Shown here in pieces: positions 13,601-27,317 of a stretch of 64,000 nt of DNA; the first letter of the stretch is position 1, and every line of letters begins with the position of its first letter. Both the position numbers and the translations under genes were made by a program. This stretch comes from Stercorarius parasiticus (lineage: Eukaryota > Chordata > Aves > Charadriiformes > Stercorariidae): NCBI GenBank assembly GCA_013396915.1, contig VWZL01001360.1, positions 234,411 to 298,410 on the forward strand, read 5' to 3'. Below the pieces are notes generated by a model, which was given only the letters and a program-made list of their open reading frames with translations, ran no database searches and was not told the origin of the DNA.

Positions 13601-14505
13601 AAGCTACATTTTTTTGATTTATCCTACCTAAACAACTTCTTAATTAATTACAGGCTGATCTCTATACATGTACACACATTTCTGTAAGAATTGTGGAATA
13701 AGATGCTCAGATGATGTAGGAGCAGGACATTCTGTGAAGATTTTTGTGCTAAAGAATGAATCTCGCTGACTGATACAAATAAACCATATGACTTGTCAGG
13801 TTAAATACAAATAGTATAGTAATAGTATTGTATCTGTATATTGGATATTTAACTAACTTTTCATATCAAACCAGATTTGTCCTCAGCACTAGAAATCAGG
13901 TGAATTGTAGAATGAAGATCTGAATAATTAATGTAGTCAGTGAAGTTCAAAGAATACTCAATTTGACCTATTGCAGACTTTTAGTACTCTTACATTTCCT
14001 TATTGCCACAAGAGAGGATGTGGATTCTTCCAATTCAAGTGACTACAGTGCAGTATTTTTGGATCTAGGTAGCTCAGTCCTTTGAATGTCTGTTTTAGGT
14101 TCTTAAGATCACTTTGGATTTGTCCCTGTATCTTTAGGGTTATAAATAGCTCTCAGGACAAGATGATTTCTTATCTTTTCCCAGTGAATCACCTTCAAGT
14201 TTCAATAAATTGAAGTGCAGTTACACTGCAGGAGGAGGGAATACTGCATTGTTGATAGAGCATTTTTGGTCTGAATTTCTCTGTGTGGACCTGCATTAAA
14301 TTACTGCTCTGACAAAGTACCAATCCCATCTCTGGAACCAAAAGTGCTGAGTAAGTATTACAATTGAAAAGGAATGCAATTCCATTTCTCCTCTTTGAAT
14401 TGAAAGCAGAGCATTCAAGAAAGGCAGCGTATCAGAGTATTCTGACTGGAATACCCATCACAAAACACAGGGTTGATGTGTACTTATTTTAGCTTATGTT
14501 TTATT
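7608..14505. other. Unique non-coding DNA, no gene seen
   Basis: AT-rich unique sequence. The longest plus-strand frame, 124 codons at 8079-8453, has no domain or splice context that I recognise. A short A-rich tract lies at about 10721-10740. The words 'gggccaaattctgcaaccct' at 11792-11811 recall very old amniote repeat consensus text, but I cannot assign them. A moderately GC-richer stretch at about 12380-12900 could hold an old repeat that I cannot classify. Confidence 0.55.
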
Positions 14506-14573
14506 TGCATATAGTTATACATATACACATACACGCACATGTACATATACATAAAATGTATATATATTTATGC
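14506..14573. repeat. Impure TA/CA microsatellite
   Basis: Alternating purine-pyrimidine sequence made of degenerate 'ata', 'cac' and 'gta' steps, including 'tatacatatacacataca' and 'atgtatatatattta'. It is an impure dinucleotide tract, likely length-variable between individuals. Confidence 0.7.
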
Positions 14574-17500
14574 ATGAGGATCAGTGTATTTAACTAATTG
14601 ACTTAGTACATCCACATAAAATAACCTTCTGCTCTTTAACACCCTTTCAATTATTTCTCTCAATTTCATGTAAACGGGTCGATAGCAGGGAGTTTTCAGA
14701 AAATCCTTGGTTCAGTATGAACTGTAGAACTAAGCTGGTTGAGTCCATGATGGCCTCATTTCACATCGTCTGTGTATGTGCTGTTCGTCGTGTGGTTTTT
14801 TTCACGCTTATTGTGGTAGCAATTATAGATACTGAATCAAAACCACCTCACCTTATATTGAGAGTTTTGGCAATTGGAAATATTGTAATGATTGTATTGA
14901 CTGGAGCTATTTGGGAAAAAAGGAGTTAAGACAGATACAGATTTTTTTTTCATAATCTGAAAGGAATTCTGCAGCAGAGCTTGGTGAGGGTCAGGTTGCA
15001 AAACAGTCTTGTAGATCTTCATTTTTTCCAAGTTTTTTATAAAGAATGTAATCCTTTTTATCATGGCTTTATACACCTTAGGAAATGAAGAGAAGGAAGT
15101 CTCTTACATTTATCAATGATACCTCAATAGATCTCGATGTGTATGCGCAAGAAAATTGTACCAATTGTGCAGAGTTGGTTTGATTAAAGAAAGAGTGGAG
15201 AAAGACATGCGACAACCTTGGACAATCAGCCTTATCTAACTGGGCCATCGATACAGTCTTTGAGCACCAGACCTTAAGCCAAAGTTGCTAGTTTCTAAAA
15301 GGCTTTGATTAACATCACTACCCCGAGAAACATTTTCTCTCTTCTTTACAGAGTCTTGGGTCATATCAGCGATTGGCTCCAAAAAATGTTCAAAGGGTTT
15401 TTGTAAGCATCCAAAACTATTTTTATGACTCCATTCTTGGAAGACAGAAAAATCGGTGAGGGAACATGGATTATACCCTCTTCTGCCATTGAAACCCCTG
15501 CGGTATCCAGTCCCAGGAGGGAATCCTTATCTCCGAGAGGATTACTGGCTAACTTTTACCAAATATTTCCTGTCTGTGACCTTAGATAGCAGCTAGAAGA
15601 TGAGGACCTGCTATTTTATGAGGTGGGTCAAGTCCGATTTTCTGCCTTTTCCCTAAGAAGTTGCCTGGCAAGAGCTGTGGTGACAGCCAACAACAGAAGA
15701 TAAGCAAGTGATTGACCAGAGTTTTCAGGAATATGAAGAATGTAGAGACTGGTTTTCCTTTCATCTGCCAAATGCTGCTGGCATTTCTTAGTGGCAGCCA
15801 TAGAGCACTGCAGAGAAGGACAAATGCGGAATGAAACATGTTGGTAGTCTCATCAAGTTGGTTTCTGTAAAGCAATCCTTAAGTCCTGACTGAACAGGTT
15901 CTGGCAGATGGCACATTTCTCCTGCTGTTGTGCGATTTGATGAACCAGGCACATTACCCGTAAGTTACGTGGTACACATTACTATCATGTTACTCACTAG
16001 CTGAAGAAAAATACATAGCAAGCAAGTAATCAACACTATTGATGTGTATAGCTCATGCCTTTGGTACATGTAGGCAAGTTTAAGAAGAAAATATCTATTT
16101 CTGTTGTACCACAGAAAGCTGTTCCAGCACAATAAAACACACCGTGCAGTTTGTGTGTGCATCCTATATTGCTTGTATGCCAACTACACCTTCACCAGTG
16201 TTCTGAAAACCTTGCATAAGTTTTGAGATAAATGGTATCTGATACATAATAAAAATGCCAGTAAACTTAGCATATCTTATTTAATTAGCAAGACATTGGT
16301 TAGCACGACGGCTTTAACTATAGGATGTATTGGGATGCAGCCCAGCCTTCTCCCATTAGCACTTCTTGGGAAATTGCTTTTTCTGTTTCACAGGATTCAT
16401 TTCCCTTTGCAACACATCTTGCCTCAGTTAACATCACCCTTCTATTGACCTTGGTGTTAATGCACACTCAGTTAACAAAACAACTGAAAAGTGTCTGAAA
16501 CTGATTTAAGTAAAGATGCTACAAAAGAAGGTGTAAAAGTGTCTTAAATTGTTAATTATCTATCTTTAGTGAAAATGTGCTTCTACTAGTTAGCACAGGG
16601 ATTCGGAGTTATGACTGTTGGGTGTTATTTCTGGCTTTCTTATGTGCCAGTGTTTGAAAAACCATTCAAGCACCTGCAAAAACCATACAGCAAGTCTGTT
16701 GCCTTCAGTGTGCTCTTTGAGATGGGGGTGCTGGAGGCAGTAGGTGACCAGTAGCATCACCAAAAAAGGCACTTCTTTAGACCTCCCTCAAAATATGAGA
16801 GGGGACAATAATATTTTCCTACCTCACTGTGGTCTCAGGAGATAAAATTAATTAATTACCGCAAAAGATGCTGAGTAACTCTGCTTAAGAGTTCAGTATA
16901 TGTGAAATATAATTAACTAGCTTTTATGAAGTGCTTTGAAATTCTAGGGTGATTCAGTGGTTGTTTTAAAAATAATATGTTTGCTGCCTTCTGCAAATAA
17001 TTTCTCCTGCTATGTAGTTGTTCCTCAGATCTTTATGTACATGCTTACTACTTCAGGTTATTTGGAATATATATGTTTGTGGAAAACAGAATTCTCCTTT
17101 GGTATTTTACAAATATCATCACTTGTATATTTATATATGTATTTATTAAATCAAATTAATACAATTATCCATTTACTTTATTACTTGAAGCAAGGTAAAT
17201 TTTAAGAATGCTTTCAGTTACCCTGAACGTCATCCCCCGTTTCCTCACGCACATATCAATTTTTGACTGAACACTTCAGCGCAGGAAACCTAGGCTATTC
17301 CAAGACATGACCATTATTGATCTTTGTATTACAAAGATCATGGAGATCTTTTTTTTTTTTGAGACAAAAACTCTTTGCACTAAGAAACTGTAAAGCTGGA
17401 ACAAATTACATCTTGTGCTCTTTAGTGCTTCATAGGCAAGGTAAAAACAACAACAGTTCATCCCGAGCATATATTCAAATAGTGAAAAGCAGGCAATAGG

Positions 17501-17708
17501 CAGAAATTCTGGAGGTGGATAGTAAAGAAGCTTGAGAGGCTGTAATCAGGTCTGATACATGGCATCAGCGATAAAGGGAAATTTGCCATTGACCCCAGTG
17601 CTTTTATGGACTTCACCTTTGAATTTGAGAAAGAGTGAACTTAGCATAGTCACACACGTTATGTTCAACAAAATCGTGGATTCCTTCTGAAGAAGCTTGA
17701 TTCTATCA
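14574..17708. other. Unique non-coding DNA, no gene seen
   Basis: AT-rich unique DNA. Open frames of 60-97 codons occur on both strands (for example minus 15582-15875) without any recognised domain. A T-run of twelve lies at about 17349-17360, and the sequence just before the next repeat shows no clear CR1 upstream portion. No RNA gene is seen. Confidence 0.55.
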
Positions 17709-17895
17709 TGGAAGAGGTTGCCCAGGGAGGCTGTGGATGCCCCATCCCTGGAAGTGTTCAAGGCCAGGCTGGATGTGGCTCTGAGCAACGTGGTCTAGTG
17801 GGAGGTGTCCCTGCCCATGGCAGAGGGGCTGGAACTAGATGATCTTTAAGATCCCTTCCAACCCGAACCATTCTATGAATCTATGATTCTATGAT
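17709..17895 (+). mobile_element. CR1 LINE, 5'-truncated 3' end
   Basis: Sequence from 'gaagaggttgcccagggagg' through 'tggaactagatgatctttaa' to 'cttccaacccgaaccattct' matches the terminal region of avian CR1 non-LTR retrotransposons. It ends in octamers ATTCTATG, AATCTATG and ATTCTATG at 17871-17894, the typical CR1 3' tail in place of a poly(A). Only about 190 bases remain, so the copy is strongly 5'-truncated and contains no complete ORF. It belongs with the 'gatctttaag' tail type also seen at 24460 and 31337. Confidence 0.93.
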
Positions 17896-20800
17896 CATGC
17901 TAGAGTAGGTCTCTCCAGGAGTTACAGAGTCAGGCATTTACTGCAGCTGTGTCGCACTGATACTGTGCCTGCAGTTACTTAAATCTCTGTATGAGTTCAT
18001 CTGCATTTGTTCATGGTGCAGTGACTGCAGAGACAGAAAGATCAAGGCTTGGTTTTGTCTGATCTATCCCATTCCTAGGACACCAAGGCCACATTGCACC
18101 TTTGCTAGCGATGGTGTCTGCAGGCATTGCTGGTTTCAGCCATGCCTTGTGTTTAACAGGTGCTGCAAAGCAGATTTATGTACGGCTGTCCCTGGCTGCC
18201 TTGCAATCCTCAGTGCAATTCCAGGTGTATGGAGAGCTGGGTGATGGAGAGCCTTGCAGCTGCATTGCAAAGGGGTCTAGGTGGAATGGGAGTGCAATTT
18301 TGGTTCCCCTGGGAGAGAAACCACTTCAAGGTGCATACTGAAGGACACAAATTGATGTAATTTAAATGCTAGTTTAGGGGAATATTGGCCATCTTTCAGC
18401 ATAGGAATAGGGAATAGGAGACCATCTACATGCATCCCTTTACATACCACTTTAATTACCTCTTTCCACTTTCATAGCCTGAAGGAATATAACTAGAACT
18501 GAATAGTTTTGATTATAAAAGTAGCTGTGTAATTAGTTTAGAAGGATAAGACTTCTTGTATTGAAAATAATACATATTTTATCTGATGTTAGATGCCAGC
18601 AGCTATAATCCATCTCTTCAAAATATTTTGAAATTATACATCAACAGCGTCAACTGACTTCTGCTATTCATTTTTGCAGTGGGAGGCAAGTTTTGCTATC
18701 ACTCCCTCCCCACCCCCCCCTTTTTTTTAAATAGTATTTTAGTTTTCAAGTGAGCATTAGAATCATCTGGCTCATAAGCAGTAGACAAATAACATTTCTT
18801 CACGATTGATTATGCAACACAACCTCAGGTAAGCGTAGCATGACTGGTTAACTGAAAATTGCTTTCCATTTAGAATTCACTCTGTGCTAGCCAATGATAA
18901 TTAATTATTTCATCTGGCTCGTTTCACATTATACACTTTAAACACCCAAGCCCCTGACTGACTTTAAAACATAAAGCTGTTCTCTATTCCACAACTTTTC
19001 AATACTCTTTTTTTTTTAATGTTTCATTCTCCTAATTTATTAGCGCTTCTTTTACTTTTGGATTGCAGTTATTCAGACAGATGGGGGAGACAACCTATTT
19101 TATCTGTGCTTCCTTATTTCCCTAATGATTGTTCCTTATTTGAAATATAATAAAAGAACTGAGTGAACTTTTTGACTCAACTATTGTGGAGTAGGTGATA
19201 TAACCTGCAAAGGTACCTTGTGTTTTCAGAAGAACTGAAAAGATCATGTTAGTGCCCAGGAACGGAGAAAAATGAGCTACGTAAAACAATCAAATTGAGA
19301 AACGGATGCTGCAAAATTTGTGTATTTTGTATTATCGTTTTCAAACAATTCATGGTGGCCTGGAGCAATTTTCAAGTCAACTGAGACCAAATTATAGTCT
19401 TACAAAATGGCCTGTCATGATATGAAACGAGAGGATGTAATTCTTTAGATTGAATTTGATGTCGGGACTTCAGATTGTCTTCAGTCAGTGACAAGACACT
19501 GAGTGACATTTTCCCCTCAATTTTATCAGAGCTTCTTTCTGGAATGCTGTTGTGCTTGTATTAATCTAGTTATTGACAATTCTACTTACAAGCGACATTT
19601 AAATATTTATGTGACTTTAAGAGTTTTGTGTCTTATTTCTTCTTTCCTTCTTCTTTGTTGCATTGATGTGCTCTGTGTTTCATTTGTCTTTAAGTAGCAG
19701 TGTAAGCACTTTGGAGGCACAGCATGCATACCTTCAATATGTATTCATTCTGTAAGTAGCTTTATGGCAGTACTGCAATTATTTACAATAATGGATGTTC
19801 AAATACTGAGATACTGGGTTTGTTTTCCATTCAGCTTGTGCTGACAACCGGCAGATCAGCATGCAAAACAGGAAGCTCAGCTTGAGTGCTTGATTTAAGC
19901 TGAGCTGAATTTATGTCACAAGATTAGTGAAAGAAAATAAAATCTAAAATTCTGATGCCTTAAACTGTCTCGGGCGATTTACTGCAATATATAGAAAAAG
20001 AGAGACAGAAAATCGTGATACGGTTGGTGATTTGCATTTGATGGGAGGAGATAATAGCTGAAGAGCTCAATGTAGTGATATTCGCGTCAGCCATTACATC
20101 CCCTTCCCACCCAATGTAATCAAAGCCCTGTGTAAAGTGGCTCATTACTGTGAATGTTATGACATTAAAGGTTGAGGAGAAAGAGTGTTAAGCTCCCTTT
20201 CTCAGACATGACATGCTTCTGTTTTGAGCAAAATGTTTAGCTTTATTTTTTTAATGAGGTACATCATCAAGTTTGTCTCCCATACGGGTATGCGAGATTC
20301 AGACATTCAGGTGGAATAGACAAAAATAAAAAAAATCACAATAAAAAATATTTTAAATTATGGAAGATAAGAAAATATTTTGGTAAGCAAATCTCAGATT
20401 TTTGCTCTGCTTCTAAGTGAAGCATTAAAAGTCTACACTAGGTGTCAGATTCTCCATACTGTTGTACCTGTCTTAAACTAGAGGACACTTCCATAAATGG
20501 AGAATCAGGAGCCGTCCACACTGCTAGAAATATTTCTCTTCCTGATAACAGTAATCACTTCATTAGAGAAGGAGGACCACCATAATTTTCTTTTTCTAAT
20601 CTTATTTTTATACTAAGAGGTCAAAGTGGGTTTATTTCAGTATTTAAGACCCAGATTATACATTGAAGAACAAAAAACTTTTGCATTTATGAGTTTTAAC
20701 CTAATCCCTGGCTACAAAGCAAGAATCCTGGAACATATGTCATTGTGATAAGAATCATCGCCTTGAAGATAGATTATCTTGGCTGCTGCAAATAAAACCA

Positions 20801-23800
20801 ACACAGTGCACATTGATATATAGAAGGCATGAAAATATTTGAAATCATTTTAAAATTGCGATTCTTCTTAATTCTACCAATTGCTAATACCAGTACGAGG
20901 AGTAATGTTGCAGCTTTATCCCACATTCCCTGTTAATCTCACCATTCCTACATAGAAAAGAATACTCTCCTGACAGGTCTGAGCAGCTTCTTTCGGCAAA
21001 GTTTTTGTTACCCAAGAAAATTAGCTATTGAAGATTTTTTCATTCCTCAGTGACATATCCCGCCCAGGAAAGACTGAGGAAGAATTCTGAAAGTCAGTGT
21101 TTTTGACGTAAATCTGTTCTCATATCTAACTGACTGCGTACAAGGATCATGTTCTAGTTTAAACAGATTTAAAGAGAGAGAAACACAAACGAATGAGTAT
21201 TCATATTTCAATAGTGCATGGGTACCCTTTTGGTTAACCTGGATTGCCCTGTATTAAGTGCATATAAATCTAGAGACCACAGAGAGATACAGATAGAAGA
21301 TAAATAATTATACAATTACTTACTTGTGCAATAAGACTTCAGAATAACAGTTTCTTAACAACTATAAAGTATTCTGGCAAAGAAAAGCTTTGAAGGGAGT
21401 TTTGCAATTGTATGAAGGTTTTTCTACATAAGAAAAGGGGCATGGAGAAATCTGAAGGATACCGATCTGAGAACTTAACTGTCGGTGTTGTCTAAGGAGA
21501 GAGGAATGTTCTTGACAATGAAATGGGGAGAGTAATTAGCACAGAGAGACTGGGTATAAATAGTTACGTCTACAAGACCTTGAAGAAAGTAATGGTGACC
21601 TCTTCCAGCTCTTGTCTACCCTATCTAGGAGAGTCGTCTAAAATATCTGGTGGCCTGGATATTATATGTCAAAAATGTTAACTGGATCATTCGGGAAAAT
21701 ACAGCCCTCCACACTGTGCCATGGAAGCCCTAGAGATGGGCTGAACACGACTCCGATGGTGGGTGTGCGAACTCTGAGTTTGGTTCGGTCACTGAATTTC
21801 CTTGGGGAATTCTCTTCACATCTGCTTCTGTTCTGTCCCTTCACTGCACTGCTCTGGTTCTCTCCTCCCCATGCCTTATCTATTTACATAGCAAGCAGCT
21901 TGTTGTTGGCTTTTCACAAGTAATGTTTTCTTAAACCTTTGTTTTATTCTTAACTCTGCCACATTCTGTGTGGGTGACCATGGCAAGTTGGATCTCATTA
22001 CTTGTCAAATGGGAATGATGATACCAGTTCCCCCTCTACAGGACCTTGAGACTGGTACTTGGCATATTAGTGTAATACTTTAACTACTAATACAGAGCAA
22101 CTCCATCTTGTTTTGATATGCTGTATCCCTTTAAGTGTTTTAGCTGACTATCCATCTTTTGCGGCTATTAGCTCACCTCCTATAAAAGATACTCCAGAGA
22201 TCATAGACCAAATATGACTAATGGATAGGTCAAACATCACAAGTACTTGGAAAGAGCTCAAAAGGCTCCAATTTCTTGTCCAATATAGTAAATGTTTTGG
22301 GCATCCCATACTTTCCACTCAGCTCATCCCATGAGACTGCGGTTAAATGGTAGCAGAATAAGTGTTCCTAGATTAACTGTCTCCAGTTTCAGACTGCAAT
22401 CACACTTACAGGATTCACAAATGCAACCATCACTCAAGAAAACAACAATGAAAGATTGGGTTTTAAAAAGGAATCACTCCAATGTTGACATGAGAACCTG
22501 AAGCAGAGCAGACCTGCATCTGAGTTTGAAAATGAACTGCGAGAACTCTAAAAAGGACTGGCACATTTAAAGGACAAATTGCAATTCCCACTGAAATAAA
22601 TAAGTCATAACACATAAATAATGTCAAAATAGGAAGAATTTCAGAGTAGCTTAAAAATGACTTCTGGACAGTGAGTCTTGAAAATACTCTTTAACCTACT
22701 TTGCACATTAGTGACAGAATACCAAAGCAATACATTCAAATGTTGCTACCACACTGCTGAAACTGGCAATAAAATAAATGAAAGGAGCTCAATTTTCTGT
22801 TTAATTTCAAGGCATTAAAGTGAATGTGATTCTTCACAGTACTTTCAGCAGAGACTTTGGTCCTTGGAGGCAAGAATCGTAAATCATCTTCTGCATCAGA
22901 GCTCTGGAACATGTTGCAGATCTAAACATTTTCGTCACATACACTAAAGCCCATCAAGAAAAAAAGTCTTTGACTCAATTTAATAAAAAAAATAATAATT
23001 CTCCTGTGAACTAGAGGACATAACCTCAGATCAAAAGCCAGCGAAGACAGGTATTTATTCATCAATCAGTAAATATATTTTAACTTACTTGCATTTGTGG
23101 AGAGCATTAAAAGACTGGCATTCTAACAACGTGCTCATTATTCTAGTTGTTTTCATTATGCAGGATTGTCTATTTCTTTGTGCTTATAGTCAGGAAGAAG
23201 TGCCAAATGAGTAGTATTTATAATCAAATATGATATACTGAGAGTCTTATGCCTGATCATTATTTTGTCATAAATATTATTTGCACACAAATATTGGATA
23301 AAAAACATCTTCCTACTTCAGAGCCTTGAATAAGAGTAGGTTTAGAGGGGAAGGAACATTTTATTTTACCTGTGGAATTTCATTCCTGAACATGTAGCTG
23401 CCCTTATGTTTATAAAGATACCATAAAAGCATGATGAAATGCAATGCATAACTTAGGACTTTTGACCAAAACCATGGGAATTTCATTGTTGGTGGCTTTA
23501 ATACAATTATCTCTATTTTCTGAATGAAAATAATGAAAAAATACTTCAGAATGAGTAAGTAGGGAATGAAAAGACCCCAAATCTTGCTGCTGGCACTAAA
23601 GAACTTATTTGTCACATGATATCACATTTAGTATGTGGGCAGGCTGGAAGTACAGCAGAAACAACTGATAATCTCGCTGGTCTCTGACTTTTCAACTTTG
23701 CTTGCGCAGATGTTTGTTTATTCTGCTATTTATATCTCCACCGCCACTTGGAACATGCTCAAAATATGGCAGAAATTCCCAGTAAAATAGCTTAAATCAG

Positions 23801-24298
23801 ATGGACTGTCTTCCAGCCTTCCTTACTTAAAAAGGGGAAAGAATCCTAGAAGTAATATAACTCAGAGAAGCGCACATCTTAATTTTACAAAATATTGGTT
23901 TAACTTCAGATTAGAACAAAACTGGACTGACAGGTCCAAAGTTTAGTTAAGAAGAGATTTTTTTGTTCAAAGCACTATACTTACAGGTTGTTTTACACAG
24001 AGGAGACATCTCTCAAGTTTGTTTTTCAAATGTAGGACCTAAGCCTTATTCTTAATTTCAAGCCCTTTAATGAGAAATAGTAAAATCTACTTTCTATGCA
24101 GGCTATCTTTCTTTGGTCACCCAACCAGAAAGAGTTGGAGGAATTTGCTTTCAGACCCTTTCAGCATCTCGCCAGCACTAAGGACTGAGATACTGCACGG
24201 CTGATCTCCTGTGGAGGAAGGCTACCTTTGTTTTCTCAGTTCAGGTTAAACATTCCCAACATACACATTGTGGTTTATGAATCTTGTGTTTCTTTCAG
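17896..24298. other. Unique non-coding DNA with small sequence features
   Basis: AT-rich unique DNA. A pyrimidine tract (C-run then T-run) lies at 18701-18728. A perfect ten-base inverted repeat (agctcagctt / aagctgagct) lies at 19874-19906. Several homeodomain-type TAATTA words occur, for example 'gataattaattatt' at about 18896-18909. The frames around 18102-18360 (79 and 66 codons, overlapping) have no recognised domain. No gene or RNA gene is supported. Confidence 0.55.
19874..19906. repeat. Inverted repeat, possible hairpin
   Basis: Arms agctcagctt (19874-19883) and aagctgagct (19897-19906) are perfect reverse complements around a 13-base spacer, and the spacer could extend the stem through wobble pairs in RNA. 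It is too short to call a microRNA precursor, and no flanking stem is evident. Confidence 0.5.
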
Positions 24299-24384
24299 TT
24301 TGTCATTCCAATGCAATCATTGAAATAAGTGTTTATACTTCCAATTGAAATAAACGACCCCACTTTAAGTAGCGCCACGCAAAG
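24299..24384 (+). other. Candidate non-coding exon (unproven)
   Basis: Preceded by 'ttgtgtttctttcag' (a good polypyrimidine tract plus AG) and followed by 'gtaagt' after 'gcaaag'. All three forward frames contain stops inside the 86 bases, so if spliced it would be untranslated or part of a long non-coding RNA. It lies just upstream of the CR1 copy at 24460. Chance pairing of splice words is a serious alternative. Confidence 0.15.
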
Positions 24385-24459
24385 GTAAGTTTTGCAGAAA
24401 ACTATTTTTTACCATGCATTCAAATCAAGCATTACAGTAATGAGTTATTGCTGTGGATA

Positions 24460-24925
24460 TCACAGAATCATAGAATGGTTCGGGTTGGAAGGGACCTTAA
24501 AGATCATCTAGTTCCAACCCCCTGCCATGGGAAGGGATACCTCCCACTAGACCAGGCTGCTCAAAGCCCCATCCAGCCTGGCCTTGAACACTTCCAGGGA
24601 TGAGGCATCCACAGCCTCCCTGGGCAACCTCTTCCAGTGCCTCACCACCCTCAGAGTGAAGAATTTCTTCCTAATATCTAATCCAAATCTACCCTCCTTC
24701 AGTTTGAAACTGTTACCCCGTGTCCTATCATTGCACTCCCTGATAAAGAGTCCCTCCCCATCCTTCCTGTAGGCCCCCTTTAGGTACTAGAAGGCTGATA
24801 TAAGGTCTGTCCAGAGCCTTCTCTTCTCCACGCTAAACAAACCCAACTCTCTCAACCTGTCCTCATAGCAGAGGTGCTCCAGCCCTCTGCTCATCAATAC
24901 GAACTTCTAGGGCTCTGGAGGACAA
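24460..24925 (-). mobile_element. CR1 LINE 3' end, about 460 bp
   Basis: This is the minus-strand copy: it begins with the complement of the tail octamers ('cacagaatcatagaat'), then 'gggttggaagggacctta' and 'tctagttccaaccccctg'. It continues through the complement of the ORF2 C-terminal region ('cagcctccctgggcaacctc', 'aagaatttcttcctaatatc', 'ccttctcttctccacgctaa') and fades near 24925. It is a fairly long truncated copy. The small plus-strand frame inside it (24584-24772) is antisense to the element and not a gene. Confidence 0.93.
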
Positions 24926-27279
24926 AGCTGTCCCTCCCACTTCTTCCTTCACTTTGGTCTTCTACATTCTTGTTTGCTTTATTTTCTATCTTCCTTGCTG
25001 GTTGAAAGAGAACTTCATTCTCGGTTTCCCATTGGGTCTCTACACTGATACTGATCTAACAGCAGCAGCAAGAGTAAGACTTCAGCAGTCTTGAAGAAAG
25101 CTGCATCCATGGATATCTTTAACGGCACAAAAACTTCCTAGTTTTCAGTAGCTGTTCTTAAAACTCCACCCATAAGCAGGGAAATGGTGCTCGCTATATG
25201 CAACAAATAAAAAACTGAGACAGAGAAACATGGGATCACTGAAGTATACAGACGTCTCAATTGAATTTTTAGAAGGAATGTAGTTAGAATTTAGGATGTC
25301 AGCTGTGGATGAAAAATCTGAAATCCTCAGGTCTGCAAATGCCTTGTTATCACTGGTGAAATTGCAAAGGTGCCTAAAGTTCTGCCCTGCAAATGCTCCT
25401 TCCTGCAGCTCTATGTCTTACCTGTGTCCAAATTGGGATCCTTTGACTTGCTTTGCTACCTAGTTCCTTGAAAGATTCAGCCCAAGGTATTCAGAATATA
25501 CCGATGGTGTTTCTGTGCAAATGAGCACAAAACCACCAGCTACTTTTATGAGACTAGCTGATTAATTAACAGGAAAAAGAAGGAGAAATCTCTTCATTGG
25601 TAGTCCACCTGGATTAGGGGTAATTCACCCTGGGGACAGGTAACAACCACCCCATGAGCTCTTTGTGCTGCAGAAGTTCAAAACCATTCATCAGGAAACT
25701 ATCCAAACTAGAGATGATCGTAGTGTTTGTTGGACATTTCTCCTTTCCCTTGAAGCCTTTTTGTTCTGGTCCGGACAGAAAACACGTGAACAAGCACAAG
25801 TCTTTAGTACTGTTATCAGGAAATTTGCCTTAAAAGGGTGAGTTGTGGATTCCTGTTCTTGTCCCAAGCAGTGTTTATGTATTAAATGTTAAACAGCCAG
25901 TGAATAAAATAAACAAACATGCTTGAGAGCTGGGACTGGGACCTGTGACTTAATCTCCAAGGCAGAGAGCTTTGCTGTCACTGACTGGCCTTGCTAATCC
26001 TAAACTATTTTCTGCAGTAGTTCAGGACACCCTTATAGAGAAATGATTTCTAGCTTGCTGCCCAAGACTTTTTGCTGGGAAATGGGTGATTTGGCAATAT
26101 CCCAGGCTGATAACTCTCTCCTGGTGTGTAATAAGGAGTTTGTGTGCCCAGCTCAAGGTTGAGCCTTGCTTGCCAAGAGCCAAGGATCTACTCCCGCCCT
26201 CCTGGGTGCCAATGCTGATATCTATACTTAGTGTTATGTCTAGGCAGGGTTGCTCTCTGGCATGGAGGCCAACGGTCAGAGTACTGCCTGTCTTATTGCT
26301 GTTCAGCTCTTTTACCCTTCAGAACAGGGTGCTTACAACAAAAGTGACTGTTGAGAGTGGCCACCGGCCCATGCTGGTTTACAAAGCACATCCAGGGACT
26401 ATCTGCAGGACTTGAGTGCCAGTTTGGGTCATTCTGACAGCTTAGCCATGTAGAGTCAAGTTCCTCTCTTTGGGAACATTAGCTTGCACTGTTTAATTTA
26501 TTCCTTTAAACATAACCATAGTGATCTGTCAGAGTCATGCAGGAAGCATCTCGTCCTTTGGCTAATCTGGGTTTATTATGCTAAGTGATAGCTGGGGCTC
26601 TGGCTGCAGGCGCTGGACCTCAGCAGTCTCTGCTGTTCACAGAGCACGCGTTGACCGCTGTAGCTGACAACCCTGGGCAGCAAGGCAAGCCAGCACCCAG
26701 CAGCATGGGGCCTCTTGGGAGCTTCTTTGCAATCAGGAAGGAGGGAAGCCTTCAAGAGAAGGAATGGGGAGTATCTGTGAAGCATGCTACACGTATCGTG
26801 GTCATAGCTGAGGTGTAAGCCATCTTCACTCTTGAACCAGAAACTCTTGCTCTTGGCTGTGGTTGCTTAATAAAAGTATTAAATGCTGTTTTTCCTCTCC
26901 TTGGGTCTCTGTTTGCCCACAGTAAGTAATAAATTATTGCATAAAATCAGCATTGATCATCCTAACTGCCTTTCATTTTTAGCTGTGAATAGAAAAGATC
27001 TGTTTGGACCTTCTCGGGTCCTTTGCTAATTCCAGTTGCGTGAAATCCTTTTTAATGTAATTTCAATTGATGATTGAAGCATTCTGAAATGTCTAGAAAG
27101 ACCATTTATAGTTTTGGATGACAAAATATACCAACAAATCTTTAGATGTCCCTTGACTTATATGGAGCTGCTTGGTGCAAAACCACCACAGGAGATTAGA
27201 CTCTTTCTTTATAGTTCAAATATATATTTAAGCACTGATGTTTTAAAACTTTGGCCCTAATGTGCCAATGAAGCAGCTT

Positions 27280-27317
27280 ACCTGGTCCACGCAGGTCCAC
27301 CTGGTCCATGCAAACCA
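27280..27317. repeat. Tandem duplication, 19-bp unit x2
   Basis: Two adjacent 19-base units, acctggtccacgcaggtcc (27280-27298) and acctggtccatgcaaacca (27299-27317), share their first 13 bases with a single change. It is a small local duplication with no evident function. Confidence 0.7.

Noticed and set aside
19874..19906. microRNA precursor at the inverted repeat
   Set aside because: The stem is only about 10-13 bp, too short for a typical precursor hairpin.
24584..24772. 62-codon plus-strand frame
   Set aside because: Lies wholly inside the minus-strand CR1 copy and is antisense to it.
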